DNA from: Deltaproteobacteria bacterium
Lineage (GTDB): Bacteria; Desulfobacterota; Desulfuromonadia; Geobacterales; Pseudopelobacteraceae
Assembly (NCBI GenBank): GCA_016182975.1
Contig: JACPFJ010000003.1
Coordinates: 62,001-126,000 of the forward strand
DNA: 64,000 nt
Direction of reading: 5' to 3'
The notes under the pieces are model-generated. The model was not told the DNA's origin, did no database searches, and saw only the letters and a program-made list of their open reading frames with translations. Position 1 is the first letter of the stretch; each line of letters starts with the position of its first letter. The position numbers and the translations under genes are program-made. Shown in pieces: positions 48,401 to 57,447 of the stretch.

Positions 48401-49546
48401 GGTGATGGTCAGGGTGGCGTTGTTGGTTCCGCTGACGCTGCCGGGACCGCTGACCACCGCGAAGGTGACCGGGTTGTTCGAGCCGCCGCCCGTGGCGCTC
48501 AGGGTGATGGGCGCGTCGCCGTAGGTCTTGTTGGCCGGTGGCGAGAAGCCGGTGATGGTCTGGCCGGCGGTGCCGGCTATGGTCAGGGTGCCGCTTGCAT
48601 AGCTGATCGTGTAGTTGGCGGCAGTCCCGGAACCGAATACAGCCGCGCTCGGGGTGATGCCGTGGGTGGTGCCGACCGCTGCCGTTGCGTTGGCCGTCGA
48701 GGCATAGGTGTAGGTGACGCTAGTGATGCTGTCGCTCCCAACCAGGTCTGGAGCCGTGAAGCCGGGGTTGGCTGGGTTGGCTGCCCCATAGGCCCGGCTG
48801 GCGTTGTTGGCGGTGACGGTAAGTGCTTTGGGCGCTACCGTGAGGATGCCGGTTACGTCCGGTGCCGCGGCATAGTTGGTGTTGCCCGCCTGGGACGCCT
48901 TGACCGTGATGGTGCCGGCTCCGGTGATGGTGAGGGTGGCGTTGTTGGTTCCGCTTACGCTGCCGGGACCGCTGACCACCGCGAAGGTGACCGGGTTGCC
49001 GGAGGCGCCGCCGGTGGCGCTCAGGGTGATGGCCGCGTCACCGTAGGTCTTGTTGGCCGGTGGATTGAAGCCGGTGATGGTCTGGCTGATCGGGGCAATG
49101 ACAGGGGCCGTTGCAGTCAGGTTTATCTGACTGGAGGTTCCTTGGGCGCCAACGGTAAATCCTCCAGATGAGGGACTGGTAATGGTATATTGCGTGCCGT
49201 TCAGGGAGAGCTTGATAGTCGCCGCATCCCCAGTGTTTGCGCCTTTGGTCTGGTCTGTTGCATCATAAATGGGGACATCATAGCGATAGTATAGCGTGTT
49301 GGAGATTATAGTCTGAACCACCTGCGGCTGAACGTCATTTCCCGCGCCGTCATTTGCCATGAATGGCGTCCCGGAGGCGTTTGTTACCGCAATACTCAGA
49401 TTGGCGATATTCTGGGTTTGCAGGACACCGTCAAGGGTGATTGTTCCCGCAATCCGGTAAGGTGGCGGTATGGTCGCCATTGCCGGCAACGAACCAAGCA
49501 GGACATAGGCAACAGTTAATACTACGAACAATAACTTCTGTTTCAT
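45452..49546 (-). CDS. Large exported repeat protein with MBG/Ig-like domains and dockerin-like C-terminus
   Basis: A 1364-residue exported protein. The signal peptide ends near PAMA (residues 1-24), followed by a unique N-terminal beta domain (about 25-155). Three long MBG-type units of about 170-180 residues follow (each with ITGFNPPANKTYGDA and ALTVTANNASRAYGAANP), plus a partial fourth. Then a bacterial Ig-like segment, one fibronectin type III domain (APTNVTAVPGNTQATISF), and several Ig-like/Big domains. The C-terminus (about 1295-1364; ITLGDALRSLQIAVG, DVAPLVNDLPKPDGVIDISDAVVLLQKQVGLL, consecutive motifs) is a dockerin-like duplicated calcium-loop pair. It follows the split giant gene by 80 bp. 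It is probably a long stalk carrying a docking module. Confidence 0.8.
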   Translation of the reverse strand: MKQKLLFVVLTVAYVLLGSLPAMATIPPPYRIAGTITLDGVLQTQNIANLSIAVTNASGTPFMANDGAGNDVQPQVVQTIISNTLYYRYDVPIYDATDQTKGANTGDAATIKLSLNGTQYTITSPSSGGFTVGAQGTSSQINLTATAPVIAPISQTITGFNPPANKTYGDAAITLSATGGASGNPVTFAVVSGPGSVSGTNNATLTITGAGTITVKASQAGNTNYAAAPDVTGILTVAPKALTVTANNASRAYGAANPANPGFTAPDLVGSDSITSVTYTYASTANATAAVGTTHGITPSAAVFGSGTAANYTISYASGTLTIAGTAGQTITGFSPPANKTYGDAPITLSATGGGSNNPVTFAVVSGPGSVSGTNNATLTITGAGTITVKASQAGNSNFDAAPDVTGTITVAPKALTVTASNASRAYGAANPATPGFAVPGLVGSDSITSVTYAYASTANATAAVGTAHGITPSAAVFGSGTASNYTISYASGTLTIAGSASQSISFNPPASAAYGDAAISLSASATSGLAVSFTLVSGPATLNGGTLTITGAGTITVKASQAGNSNFDAAPDVTRTITVSPKALTITASNASRAYGAANPANPGFTAPGLVGSDSISSATYTYAATATSTANVGTTHGITPSAAVFGSGTATNYTISYANGTLTIAGQASQTITGFSPPANKTYGDAPVTLSATGGGSNNPVTFAVVSGPGNVSGTDNATLTITGAGTITVKASQAGNSNYAAASDVQQSITVAKAGQTIGTISFTPNTLDFGGATTAGATATSGLAVSFTSTTQSVCTVSGTTVTALTTGTCTIAADQAGNGNYSPASQVTQNITVNATVPGAPTNVTAVPGNTQATISFTAPASNGGSAITGYTVTSTPGNRTASGTTSPITVTGLTNGTAYSFTVKATNAIGSGSASAASASVTPNILTASVGAPSVAIAKPGASVTYTVSYTGAESITLTAGNVTLNKTGNADGTVAVSGSGTTERTVTISGLTGDGTIGISIAAGTATAAGGAISATPSPASALFTVDSTLPSLTVTTLADNTVTGDNTLNVSGTVSDANDVATLTVNGNAVTVTNGQFNTAVSLLTGANSIAVSATDKAGNIQTDSRTVTYDTSAPAVTFSAATPADNSSTSQEGVTINGSLNKAGTVKVIVNGNNPVDAVMNGNNFSAQVTLALGPNTIVVTATDTAVPVANVATVQRSVTFDSGKPVIAITDPAQDITTTLSRYLIKGSASDQYTAITLGFSVDGAAISPTPTLTNGAFEQSMPLTEAKTYAVTVTATDQAGNVSTVQRNIIYKPITLGDALRSLQIAVGIVQQTGQDTVLDVAPLVNDLPKPDGVIDISDAVVLLQKQVGLLQW

Positions 49547-49626
49547 GTTGACCTCCCTTTATTTTCTACTGTTCATAACTATGCGAATGAATGAATACGG
49601 CTGACGCATTCTTGTCCCGTACAGTC

Positions 49627-52473
49627 TTACGGCAGTGTCCATGCCCCGGCCTGTTTCATCTTGATCCAGTAGCCCCTGCCCGGCTCCAGAGTCGCAAGGT
49701 CGCTGAAGATCGGGTTGGCCGGGTCGTACAGTTGCCAGACGCCGTTCCTGAAACCCCAGACCTTATCCAGGTTCGGGCCGATGGCGCTGGTCGCCTGGGC
49801 CACATCCTGCGCGGCAGTGGCGTTGAACCCGACCAGGTTCCAGCCCGAGGCAAGTGATACACTCTTGGCTGCGGCGCTTCCCTGGATCTGCAACGTGGCC
49901 GGACCGGTGGCGTAGAGCCAGTATCCGCTGCCGGCCGCCATTTCGGACAGGTCGCTGAAGATCGGGTTGGCCGGATCGAACATGCGCCAGGCCCCGCCCG
50001 TGTAGCCCCACAGGTTGCGGTAGCCCAGCGCGCCGAGCACGGTGCCCACCGCTGTCTGGCTCGGTTGCAGCGGCAGAGAGATCAGGTTCCAGCCCTGGCT
50101 GAGGATGATGCTGTGGGTGGTGGTTGTGCTCTGGAGACTGGCGGAACAGCTTGCAGTGTTGCCACCGTTGCTTCCGGCGCAGGTCCAGCTCCAAGGGCCG
50201 GAGCCGGTTACGCTGCCGGCGGTTCCGGTGGAGCAGAGATCGGCGATGGGCACTACGGCAAAGCTCTGCCCGTTGGCGCCGCCGCAGGCGCCGTTGACTG
50301 CGTCGGGTGCAAAATTGGCCGTGATGGTCTGACTGGCAGTGACGCTGCTTACGGTCAGCGGGTTGGCGGTGGTGGTGGCGAAGCCGCCACTGCCGGTCCA
50401 GTTGACGAAGTGGTAGCCGGTGGCGGGCACAGCTGTAACCGAGGTGGCGGAAGCGCCGGAGTTCAGCGTCTGGCTGGTTGTGCCGGTCAGGCTGCCGTTG
50501 GGTCCGGCCGTAAAGGTAACGGCGTAGGTCTGAATGACCGACAGGCTGACCGTTGCGCTCGTCGTTGCATAGTTGGTGGTGTCGTCCGGGGTGAAAGTGA
50601 CCGATAACGTCTGTGTGCCCACATCGGGGGTGCTGCCTGATGCCGGCGTGTAGGTGAACGTCCCGGCCACATTCGCGGTGGCGTTGAGTTGCGTGGCGGA
50701 AAGCGGCGTACCGGAGGTGATGGCTGTTGGAGTGCTCCACGTGATGGTCGGCGTAACTTTGCCGATAACGAGTGTCCCACTGGCAGTGCCCTGATAGTTG
50801 GCGTCATTGATCGTGCCGACTACTGCATAGCTCCCGGCGTTGGTCGGCGACGTGGCTGATCCGTCGTAGGTGAATGTAACGGTCTTGTCCGCAGGGCTGA
50901 TGGTGGCTGTTGCCGACTTGGTGGTGCCATCGTAAGTTGCGCTCAGGCTACCCAGGGTTACGGTTGCGGCGGCCTTGCCGATGACCAACGTGCCATTGGC
51001 CGTTCCGGTATAGTTGGTGTCGCTAATCGTGGCGACAACCACATAGCTTCCGGCGTTGGTCGGCGCCGTGGCGCTGCCGTCGTAGGTGAAGCTGACCGTC
51101 TTGCCAGCCGGGTTGGTAGTGGCGGTTGCGGACTTGGCCGTGCCGTCATACGTGGCTGTCAAATTGCCCAAGGTTACGGTTGCACTGGCCTTGCCGATGA
51201 CCAACGTGCCATTGGCCGTGCCCTGATAGTTCGTATCGCTGATCGTGCCGACAACCGCATAGCTGCCAGCGCTGGTCGGAGCGGTGGCGGAGCCGTCGTA
51301 GGTGAAAGTAACGGTCTTGCCCGCCGGGTTCGTCGTGGCCGTGGCTGATTTGGCCGTGCCGTCGTAGGTGGCGGCCAAGCTGCCGAGTGTCACCGTAGCC
51401 GCAGCCTTGCCGATAACCAATGTGCCGTTGGCAGTGCCCTGATAGTTGGTATCGCTGATCGTAGCGACAACCGCGTAGCTCCCGGCATTGGTCGGGGCGG
51501 TAGCATTGCCGTCGTAAGTGAAGGTGACGGTCTTTTCCGCCGGGTTGGTGGTGGCGGTTGCTGATTTGGCCGTGCCGTCGTAGGTGGCAGAAAGATTGCC
51601 CAAAGTCACGGTGGCAGCGGCTTTACTGATCTCCAGCGTGCCGTTGGCAGTGCCCTGGTAGTTCGTATCGCTGATCGTGCCGACAACCGCATAGCTGCCA
51701 GCACTGGTCGGAGCGGTGGCGGAGCCGTCGTAGGTGAAAGTGACCGTCTTGCCGGTTGGTGTAGTTGTTGCCGTGGCCGATTTAATCGTGCCGTCGTATG
51801 TCGCGATCAGGCTACCAAGTGTTATTGTTGCGGTGGCCTTGCCGATCACAAGCTGACCGTTGGCGGTGCCGGTGTAATTAGTATCGTTGATTGTCCCAAC
51901 AACCGCATAGGTGCCGGCATTGGTGGGTACCGTGGTTGAACCGTTGTAGGTGAATGTAACTGTCTTGCCGACCGGGTTGGTGGTGGCGGTTGCTGATTTG
52001 GCCGTGCCGTCGTAGGTGGCTGTCAAATTGCCCAAGGTTACAGTTGCACTGGCTTTGCCGATGACCAACGTGCCATTGGCCGTGCCCTGATAGTTCGTGT
52101 CGCTGATCGTGCCCACTACCGCATAGCTCCCGGCAGTGGTCGGCGCCGTGGCGCTGCCGTCGTAGGTGAAGGTTACCGTCTTGCCGGAGGGCTCGGTCGT
52201 GGCGGTGGCCGATTTGGCCGTGCCGTCGTAGGTAGCGGTCAGGCTGCCAAGCGTTACGTTGGCCGTAGCCTTCCCGATCACAAGCGTGCCATTGGCCGTG
52301 CCCTGATAGTTCGTATCATTGATCGTGCCGACGACCGCGTAGCTCCCTGAGTTGGTCGGAGTGGTGGCGCTGCCGTTGTAGGTGAAGGTGACGGTCTTGC
52401 CCACCGGGTTCGTGGTTGCGGTTGCAGACTTGGCAGTGCCGTCGTAGGTGGCGGTCAAGCTGCCCAGGGTCAC
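49627..52473 (-). CDS. C-terminal part of the split beta-propeller/MBG giant (frameshifted)
   Basis: A frame of about 948 residues that continues the MBG repeat array of the upstream fragment after a frame change near 52501. It has eight MBG units, an Ig-like segment (TPTITWSTPTAITSGTPLSATQ), an InlB-B-like repeat (YAVTFTAGPNGSLTGTTSQTL) and an intervening Cys-containing domain (GPWSWTCAGSNGGNTASC). The C-terminal duplicated GWNL...GYW module (about 785-948) is shared with the two genes upstream in the operon. It has no signal peptide and no convincing start or Shine-Dalgarno of its own; the nominal start is an internal GTG within a repeat. On its own it would be inactive, so it is the 3' part of a broken (or misassembled) gene. 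Confidence 0.8.
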   Translation of the reverse strand: MTLGSLTATYDGTAKSATATTNPVGKTVTFTYNGSATTPTNSGSYAVVGTINDTNYQGTANGTLVIGKATANVTLGSLTATYDGTAKSATATTEPSGKTVTFTYDGSATAPTTAGSYAVVGTISDTNYQGTANGTLVIGKASATVTLGNLTATYDGTAKSATATTNPVGKTVTFTYNGSTTVPTNAGTYAVVGTINDTNYTGTANGQLVIGKATATITLGSLIATYDGTIKSATATTTPTGKTVTFTYDGSATAPTSAGSYAVVGTISDTNYQGTANGTLEISKAAATVTLGNLSATYDGTAKSATATTNPAEKTVTFTYDGNATAPTNAGSYAVVATISDTNYQGTANGTLVIGKAAATVTLGSLAATYDGTAKSATATTNPAGKTVTFTYDGSATAPTSAGSYAVVGTISDTNYQGTANGTLVIGKASATVTLGNLTATYDGTAKSATATTNPAGKTVSFTYDGSATAPTNAGSYVVVATISDTNYTGTANGTLVIGKAAATVTLGSLSATYDGTTKSATATISPADKTVTFTYDGSATSPTNAGSYAVVGTINDANYQGTASGTLVIGKVTPTITWSTPTAITSGTPLSATQLNATANVAGTFTYTPASGSTPDVGTQTLSVTFTPDDTTNYATTSATVSLSVIQTYAVTFTAGPNGSLTGTTSQTLNSGASATSVTAVPATGYHFVNWTGSGGFATTTANPLTVSSVTASQTITANFAPDAVNGACGGANGQSFAVVPIADLCSTGTAGSVTGSGPWSWTCAGSNGGNTASCSASLQSTTTTHSIILSQGWNLISLPLQPSQTAVGTVLGALGYRNLWGYTGGAWRMFDPANPIFSDLSEMAAGSGYWLYATGPATLQIQGSAAAKSVSLASGWNLVGFNATAAQDVAQATSAIGPNLDKVWGFRNGVWQLYDPANPIFSDLATLEPGRGYWIKMKQAGAWTLP
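49630..50095 (-). repeat. Shared C-terminal GWNL/GYW module, copy in the beta-propeller gene
   Basis: DNA coding for two tandem half-modules of about 75 residues (first SQGWNLISLPL ... GSGYWLYA; second ASGWNLVGFN ... GRGYWIKMKQ). Near-identical copies at 57451-57935 and 61480-61960 end two neighbouring genes, with identity visible over long DNA stretches. Confidence 0.85.
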
Positions 52474-53490
52474 GGTGGCGGCGGCCTTGCCAATGACAAG
52501 CGGTGGCGCTGCCGTCGTAGGTGAAGGTGACGATCTTGCCTACCGGATCTGTGGTTGCGGTTGCAGACTTGGCAGTGCCGTCGTAGGTGGCGGTCAAGCT
52601 GCCCAGGGTCACGGTGGCGGCGGCCTTGCCAATGACAATCGTGCCATTGGCCGTGCCCTGATAGTTCGTATCATTGATCGTCCCGACGACCGCATAACTA
52701 CCTGCATTGGTCGGCACCGTGGCGTTGCCGTCGTAGGTGAAGGTGACGGTCTTGCCCGTTGGGTTGGTGGTGGCGGTTGCGGATTTGGCCGTGCCGTCAT
52801 ACGTGGCTGTCAAATTGCCCAAGGTTACAGTTGCACTGGCTTTGCCGATGACCAGTGTGCCGCTTGCCGTGCCTGTGTAGTTCGTGTCGCTGATCGTGCC
52901 GACAACCGCATAACTACCTGCATTAGTCGGTGCCGTGGCGCTGCCGTCGTAGGTGAAGGTGACGGTCTTGCCCGACGGGTTGGTGGTGGCGGTTGCCGAT
53001 TTGGCCGTGCCATCGTAGGTGGCAGACAGGCTGCCCAGCGTCACGGTAGCGGCTGCTTTACTAATGACCAACGTTCCGTTGGCAGTTCCGGTGTAGTTCG
53101 TGTCGCTAATCGTGCCAACAACCGCATAACTACCTGCATTAGTCGGCGCCGTGGCGCTGCCGTCGTAAGTGAAACTGACGGTCTTGCCCGTTGGGTTGGT
53201 GGCGGCGGTTGCGGATTTGGCCGTGCCGTCGTAGGTGGCTGTCAAATTGCCCAGGATTACAGTTGCACTGGCTTTGCCGATGACCAACGTGCCGCTGGCC
53301 GTGCCCTGATAGTTCGTATCATTGATCGTCCCGACTACCGCATAGCTTCCTGAGTTGGTCGGAACAGTGGCGTTACCGTCGTAGGTAAAGGTAACTGTCT
53401 TGCCCACCGGGTTCGTGGTTGCGGTTGCAGACTTGGCAGTGCCGTCGTAGGTGGCGGTCAAGCTGTCCAGGGTCACGGTGGCGGCAGCCT
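50760..53490 (-). repeat. Tandem array of 13 MBG units (216-bp period) with an internal 77-bp deletion
   Basis: Thirteen consecutive 72-residue MBG units, each with a VTLGxLxATYDGTxKSATA core and a GSYAVVGTI-NDTNYQGTA segment. Total length (about 2.73 kb) equals 13 units less 77 bp. The missing 77 bp lie in the fifth unit at 52501-52503, between ACAAGCG and GTGGCGC, and shift the frame. Units alternate in detail (for example LGSL/LGNL), suggesting past duplication of unit pairs. Confidence 0.9.
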
Positions 53491-56400
53491 TGTTTACGGT
53501 AATGGTCTGCTCCACGTCCGCTGCGGCGTTGTGGGTGACGCTCCCCGCCTGCGAGGCGCGCACGACGATGTTTCCCGCACCGGTGATGGCCAGGGTGGCG
53601 TTGTTCGTACCGCTCAGGCTGCCGGGGCCGCTGACCAAGGTGAATGTCACGGGATTGCCCGAGCCGCCGCCGCTGGCAAGGGTGCCCAGGTTGATGGTGG
53701 AGTCGCCGAAGGTCTTGGTAGCGGAGTTGAAGGTGATGGTCTGGTTGGTCTTAGCATTGAATACCGCCGCCATGGTGTGCGAGGCGGTGACGTTGCTGAA
53801 CGAGTGAGCATAGCCGGCGCTGTTGGCGGCGGCTGGAACCGCCGCACCGTCCACCGTTATCGAGGCGACGTAGTTCCCCGCATCTGGTGTTGCGGTGCAG
53901 GTGGTGCTCATATCCTGGTTCACCGTGGCCGAGGGGTCGCAGGTGATGGCGCCGGCTCCGGTAACCCCGGTGGCGATGCTATAGGTGGGGAGTACGCCGG
54001 TGCCGCTCAGGGCGACATCCTTGGTGGGTGTCGCCGGGTCGTTGGAGCTGATCCGGAGGGTGGTGGACTTGGCCCCTGCGGAAGTGGGAGTGAAGGTAAC
54101 GGAGACGGTGCAGTTGCTCCCTCCCGCAATGGTGGGTGTCAGGCTGCCGCAGGTGCCGTTTGTGCCGTCGCCGGGCGAGATGCTAAACATGGCGCTGTCG
54201 CCGCCGCTGGTGACGATGGCGCTGACTAGCAGGTTGGCCGTCCCGCTGTTGCTGATGGTGAATGTTTGAACGGAGGATTGCTGATTGGTGACGGAGCCGA
54301 AATCTTTTGTCCCAGGGGAAATACTCAAAGAACCAATTGACTGGCCGCCACGAACAGGCCAGACGTAGTAGTCATTCGCCTTATCGTTGAAGTTCACGTT
54401 GCCGCTGTACATGTACACGCCCCAGGCGAAGTCGGTGATGCCGGCGTAGGTACTGGACGACCAGTAGACCCAAGCGACACTGCTAAATCCCTGTGCGCCA
54501 AGCCACGTATCCGGGGAGGTTACGTAATTGCTAGGAAGACTGGCAAGTTCGATGATGTTCGGAAGCCTCCAATCACCGGCAACCGATCCGTCCGTAAGTC
54601 CGCACGAGCCGCTTGCCAGAGTGGTTGCGGAATTGAGTGCGGCAGACCAGTTCTGAGCACCGAAACAGTTTCCATTTTTCAGCCACACAAGCGCGGTCAG
54701 GTTGTCGGTAATGGTACCGTCGCCATTATCGGTGAACCTTGGTGTCGGGGTTGCAATTCCTTGTGGAATACTGCCCCCGGCATTCCAGGCATTTTTATTC
54801 CAGGTCATTCCAAGCGCATCGGTGACTGAGCTCCCGTTGTCGGTGAATATGGAATCCGTCCAGTAGGCACCGACTTGAAGAGCGCCGTCATCGCGCGTGC
54901 CGTAGCTGGTGGTCTGCCCGGTCTTGGGAAGTTTGGTGGTGGTGGAATATACGGACGTGAAGGGATAGGCGGTGATGCCGCCGATGAGGGGGCTGCTCAG
55001 TGTACCAGTGTTTACGGAGGTCGCTTCCTGCCCGTCGGTGGCAAATGTATAAAGCACGTGATTCCCTGGTGCAAGCGGAGATGTAGGGGTAATCGTGCCT
55101 GTACTCCCTGTAAAGGTGGTGGCCTCCGTCCAGGGTCCCTGCATGCTGTCGAACTGATAGTACACCTTCCGTACTGTCGGTGTGATGGGGGTGAAATTGC
55201 TTGAGACTGAAAAGCTGAAAGTGGGTTTGGCCTTTGTAGCCACATTGTCGGCCAGCGGCGTGATGGCTGTGGGCACCGGGGCGACCAGTTGGTTCTGCCC
55301 GTCAATGACGGTCATTCTGTCAAAATCGTAATTAGCCACGTAAGCCTTGTTGGTAACAGGGTTGACCGCAACTGCAACAGGGGAGATCACGCCATTTACC
55401 GTCGTAGCGGCATTGCTCGTGCCATCCAGTACGGTAACGTTGGCGCTGCCGTAATTGGCTACATAGATCTTATTAGCAGCTTGGTCGATGGCAATATGAA
55501 CGGGAGACAACCCAACGGATACCATGCTGGTGCCGTAATCCGCTCCATTGATCACTGTGACGGTATCCATCGACTGGTTTGCCGCGTATATCTTATTGGA
55601 GATCGGGTTGACCGCCACGAACGTCGGCATGGTGCCGACAGCCACGGACGTTAGTGCGTGCGTCACGCCATCGAGTACAACCACTTCATTGCTACAGGCA
55701 ATAAAGATCTTGTTGGTCACCGGGTTCACCGCCAGTGCGAGCGGAGTTACCCCTATCCCAACGGTTACGCTGCTGTTGTCTTTTCCGTTGATGACCGTGA
55801 TGGTGCCGCTACCCTGGTTGGCCACATAGACCTTGTTGGTAACAGAGTTGACCACAACGGCGGTCGGCAGTACGCCGGCGTTAACAGTTGCGGTAGTACT
55901 ACTGTTACCGGAGAGGACCGTAACATTATTGCTGGTTCTGTTCACCACATACGCCCGGTCGGTGACCGGATTGACCGCTACGGCGATGGGACCGAACCCG
56001 GCGGCCACTGTTGTGGTGCTGTTGTCGGCGCCGTTGATGATTGTCACGTTGTTACCGCCATAGTTGGCTGTATAGATTCTGTTCGCAGCCTGATTGATGG
56101 CGACAGCCATCGGTTGCCATCCGACCGGCACGGCAACCAGGCTGTTATCCACCGTACTGAACACGGTTACACTGTTGCCGTCCTTGTTGGCAACATAAGC
56201 CTTTTTGGTGACCGGATTGAACGCAATATCCTGGGGTGCGGCGCCGGTCGTCAACTCGGATATTTCATTGGTGGCTCCATCAATGGCAGTAACGTTATTG
56301 CTTGAGTAATTGGCGGCGTACACCTTGTTTGTGACGGGATTTACCCCAATCCCCCGCGGACCGGTTCCGGCAGCAATTGTTGTGGATGTGTCATCGTTGC

Positions 56401-57373
56401 CATTGATCACACTAATCGCATCAGAGCCGCTACTAGCCACATAGATTCTGTTGGTCATCGGATTAACGGCGAGAGAATAAGGGTTCAGGCCCACTGAGAC
56501 ATTAGCTGTAATAGCATTGGTTATCCCGTTAACGACGGTAACATACCCATTTTGAGCATGAGCTAAATATATTTTATTGGTTACACTGTTAACCGTAATT
56601 GCAGAGAGCTGTGCGCCGATGTCTACCGAAATGGCAGACTCTGTAGCACCATCTATGACAGAAATGGACAGGCTTGCCCAGTTGGCCGTATATATCTTAT
56701 TTGTTACCGGGTTTACCGCTATCGCGGACGGCTGAGAACCCGTAATGTAAATCGGGCGAATTGCATTTGAGCCCCCATCAAGGACCGTGACGTAATTGGA
56801 CTGATAGTTGGCGGCATAGATTTTATTGGTTTCAGGATTTACCGCAATCGCCCTGGGCGAGATGCCGTTTACTCCCGAGGTGTTGACAAACTGCATCGAG
56901 TTTGTGGCTCCGTCGATGACGGTAATGCCATTGCTGGCGGAGTTTGCCACGTAGACCTTGTTGGTAACCGGATTGACCGCTATGGCGGCGGGGCTGCCGA
57001 AATAGCCCGACAGGGTTGTCGGTGTATTGGTCGCACCATCTATGACCGTGACCGTGCTGCTTGCATAATTGGCCACATAGACTTTATTTGTAGCCGTATT
57101 GACCGCAATGGCAGTCGGAGCGCTCCCCACGGTGACAGTCGCAGTCGTGTTGTCGGCGCCGTTTATCACGGTGACATTGCCACCGTTATAGTTTGCAACA
57201 TAGATCTTGTTGGTGACCGGATTGATGCCGACCGCCTGAGGGTTGGTCCCTGCGGTGATGGTTGCCGCCAGGGACATTGCCGGCAACGTCAGCAATAGTG
57301 CGAATAGCATGAGAAAAACAACGTACGAAATCTGGCGTTGCGGAAGCTTTAGATGGAAGAATTCGTTTTTCAT
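52316..57373 (-). CDS. N-terminal part of a giant exported beta-propeller / DUF1566 / MBG-repeat protein (frameshifted)
   Basis: A signal peptide (ending PAMSLA, before ATITAG) starts this exported protein of about 1685 residues as read. Sixteen YVTN-type beta-propeller repeats of about 42 residues (each like NPVTNKIYVANYxxxxVTVIxG) fill residues 30-730, enough for two propellers. A DUF1566 domain follows (about 810-990; FTDNGDGTITDNLTALVW, WRLPNIIEL), then a choice-of-anchor D/ASPM-SPD-2-Hydin-like domain, a short repeat domain and five MBG units. A 77-bp deletion at about 52501 pushes the frame out in the fifth MBG unit, and the last 66 residues are nonsense. Together with 49627-52473 it forms a single gene of about 2600 codons. 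Confidence 0.85.
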   Translation of the reverse strand: MKNEFFHLKLPQRQISYVVFLMLFALLLTLPAMSLAATITAGTNPQAVGINPVTNKIYVANYNGGNVTVINGADNTTATVTVGSAPTAIAVNTATNKVYVANYASSTVTVIDGATNTPTTLSGYFGSPAAIAVNPVTNKVYVANSASNGITVIDGATNSMQFVNTSGVNGISPRAIAVNPETNKIYAANYQSNYVTVLDGGSNAIRPIYITGSQPSAIAVNPVTNKIYTANWASLSISVIDGATESAISVDIGAQLSAITVNSVTNKIYLAHAQNGYVTVVNGITNAITANVSVGLNPYSLAVNPMTNRIYVASSGSDAISVINGNDDTSTTIAAGTGPRGIGVNPVTNKVYAANYSSNNVTAIDGATNEISELTTGAAPQDIAFNPVTKKAYVANKDGNSVTVFSTVDNSLVAVPVGWQPMAVAINQAANRIYTANYGGNNVTIINGADNSTTTVAAGFGPIAVAVNPVTDRAYVVNRTSNNVTVLSGNSSTTATVNAGVLPTAVVVNSVTNKVYVANQGSGTITVINGKDNSSVTVGIGVTPLALAVNPVTNKIFIACSNEVVVLDGVTHALTSVAVGTMPTFVAVNPISNKIYAANQSMDTVTVINGADYGTSMVSVGLSPVHIAIDQAANKIYVANYGSANVTVLDGTSNAATTVNGVISPVAVAVNPVTNKAYVANYDFDRMTVIDGQNQLVAPVPTAITPLADNVATKAKPTFSFSVSSNFTPITPTVRKVYYQFDSMQGPWTEATTFTGSTGTITPTSPLAPGNHVLYTFATDGQEATSVNTGTLSSPLIGGITAYPFTSVYSTTTKLPKTGQTTSYGTRDDGALQVGAYWTDSIFTDNGSSVTDALGMTWNKNAWNAGGSIPQGIATPTPRFTDNGDGTITDNLTALVWLKNGNCFGAQNWSAALNSATTLASGSCGLTDGSVAGDWRLPNIIELASLPSNYVTSPDTWLGAQGFSSVAWVYWSSSTYAGITDFAWGVYMYSGNVNFNDKANDYYVWPVRGGQSIGSLSISPGTKDFGSVTNQQSSVQTFTISNSGTANLLVSAIVTSGGDSAMFSISPGDGTNGTCGSLTPTIAGGSNCTVSVTFTPTSAGAKSTTLRISSNDPATPTKDVALSGTGVLPTYSIATGVTGAGAITCDPSATVNQDMSTTCTATPDAGNYVASITVDGAAVPAAANSAGYAHSFSNVTASHTMAAVFNAKTNQTITFNSATKTFGDSTINLGTLASGGGSGNPVTFTLVSGPGSLSGTNNATLAITGAGNIVVRASQAGSVTHNAAADVEQTITVNKAAATVTLDSLTATYDGTAKSATATTNPVGKTVTFTYDGNATVPTNSGSYAVVGTINDTNYQGTASGTLVIGKASATVILGNLTATYDGTAKSATAATNPTGKTVSFTYDGSATAPTNAGSYAVVGTISDTNYTGTANGTLVISKAAATVTLGSLSATYDGTAKSATATTNPSGKTVTFTYDGSATAPTNAGSYAVVGTISDTNYTGTASGTLVIGKASATVTLGNLTATYDGTAKSATATTNPTGKTVTFTYDGNATVPTNAGSYAVVGTINDTNYQGTANGTIVIGKAAATVTLGSLTATYDGTAKSATATTDPVGKIVTFTYDGSATACHWQGRRHRDPGQLDRHLRRHCQVCNRNHEPGGQDRHLHLQRQRHHSDQLRELRGRRHDQ

Positions 57374-57447
57374 TTTGTTCCTCTCTCTGTCTGTATTACA
57401 CAGAACAGCTTCTGTGCCTGTTGACTCATAAGCTCTGACAATCCTTC

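Noticed and set aside
50760-53490. 216-bp repeats considered as a mobile or CRISPR-like array
   Set aside because: The repeats are in frame, translate to MBG domains and have no spacers.
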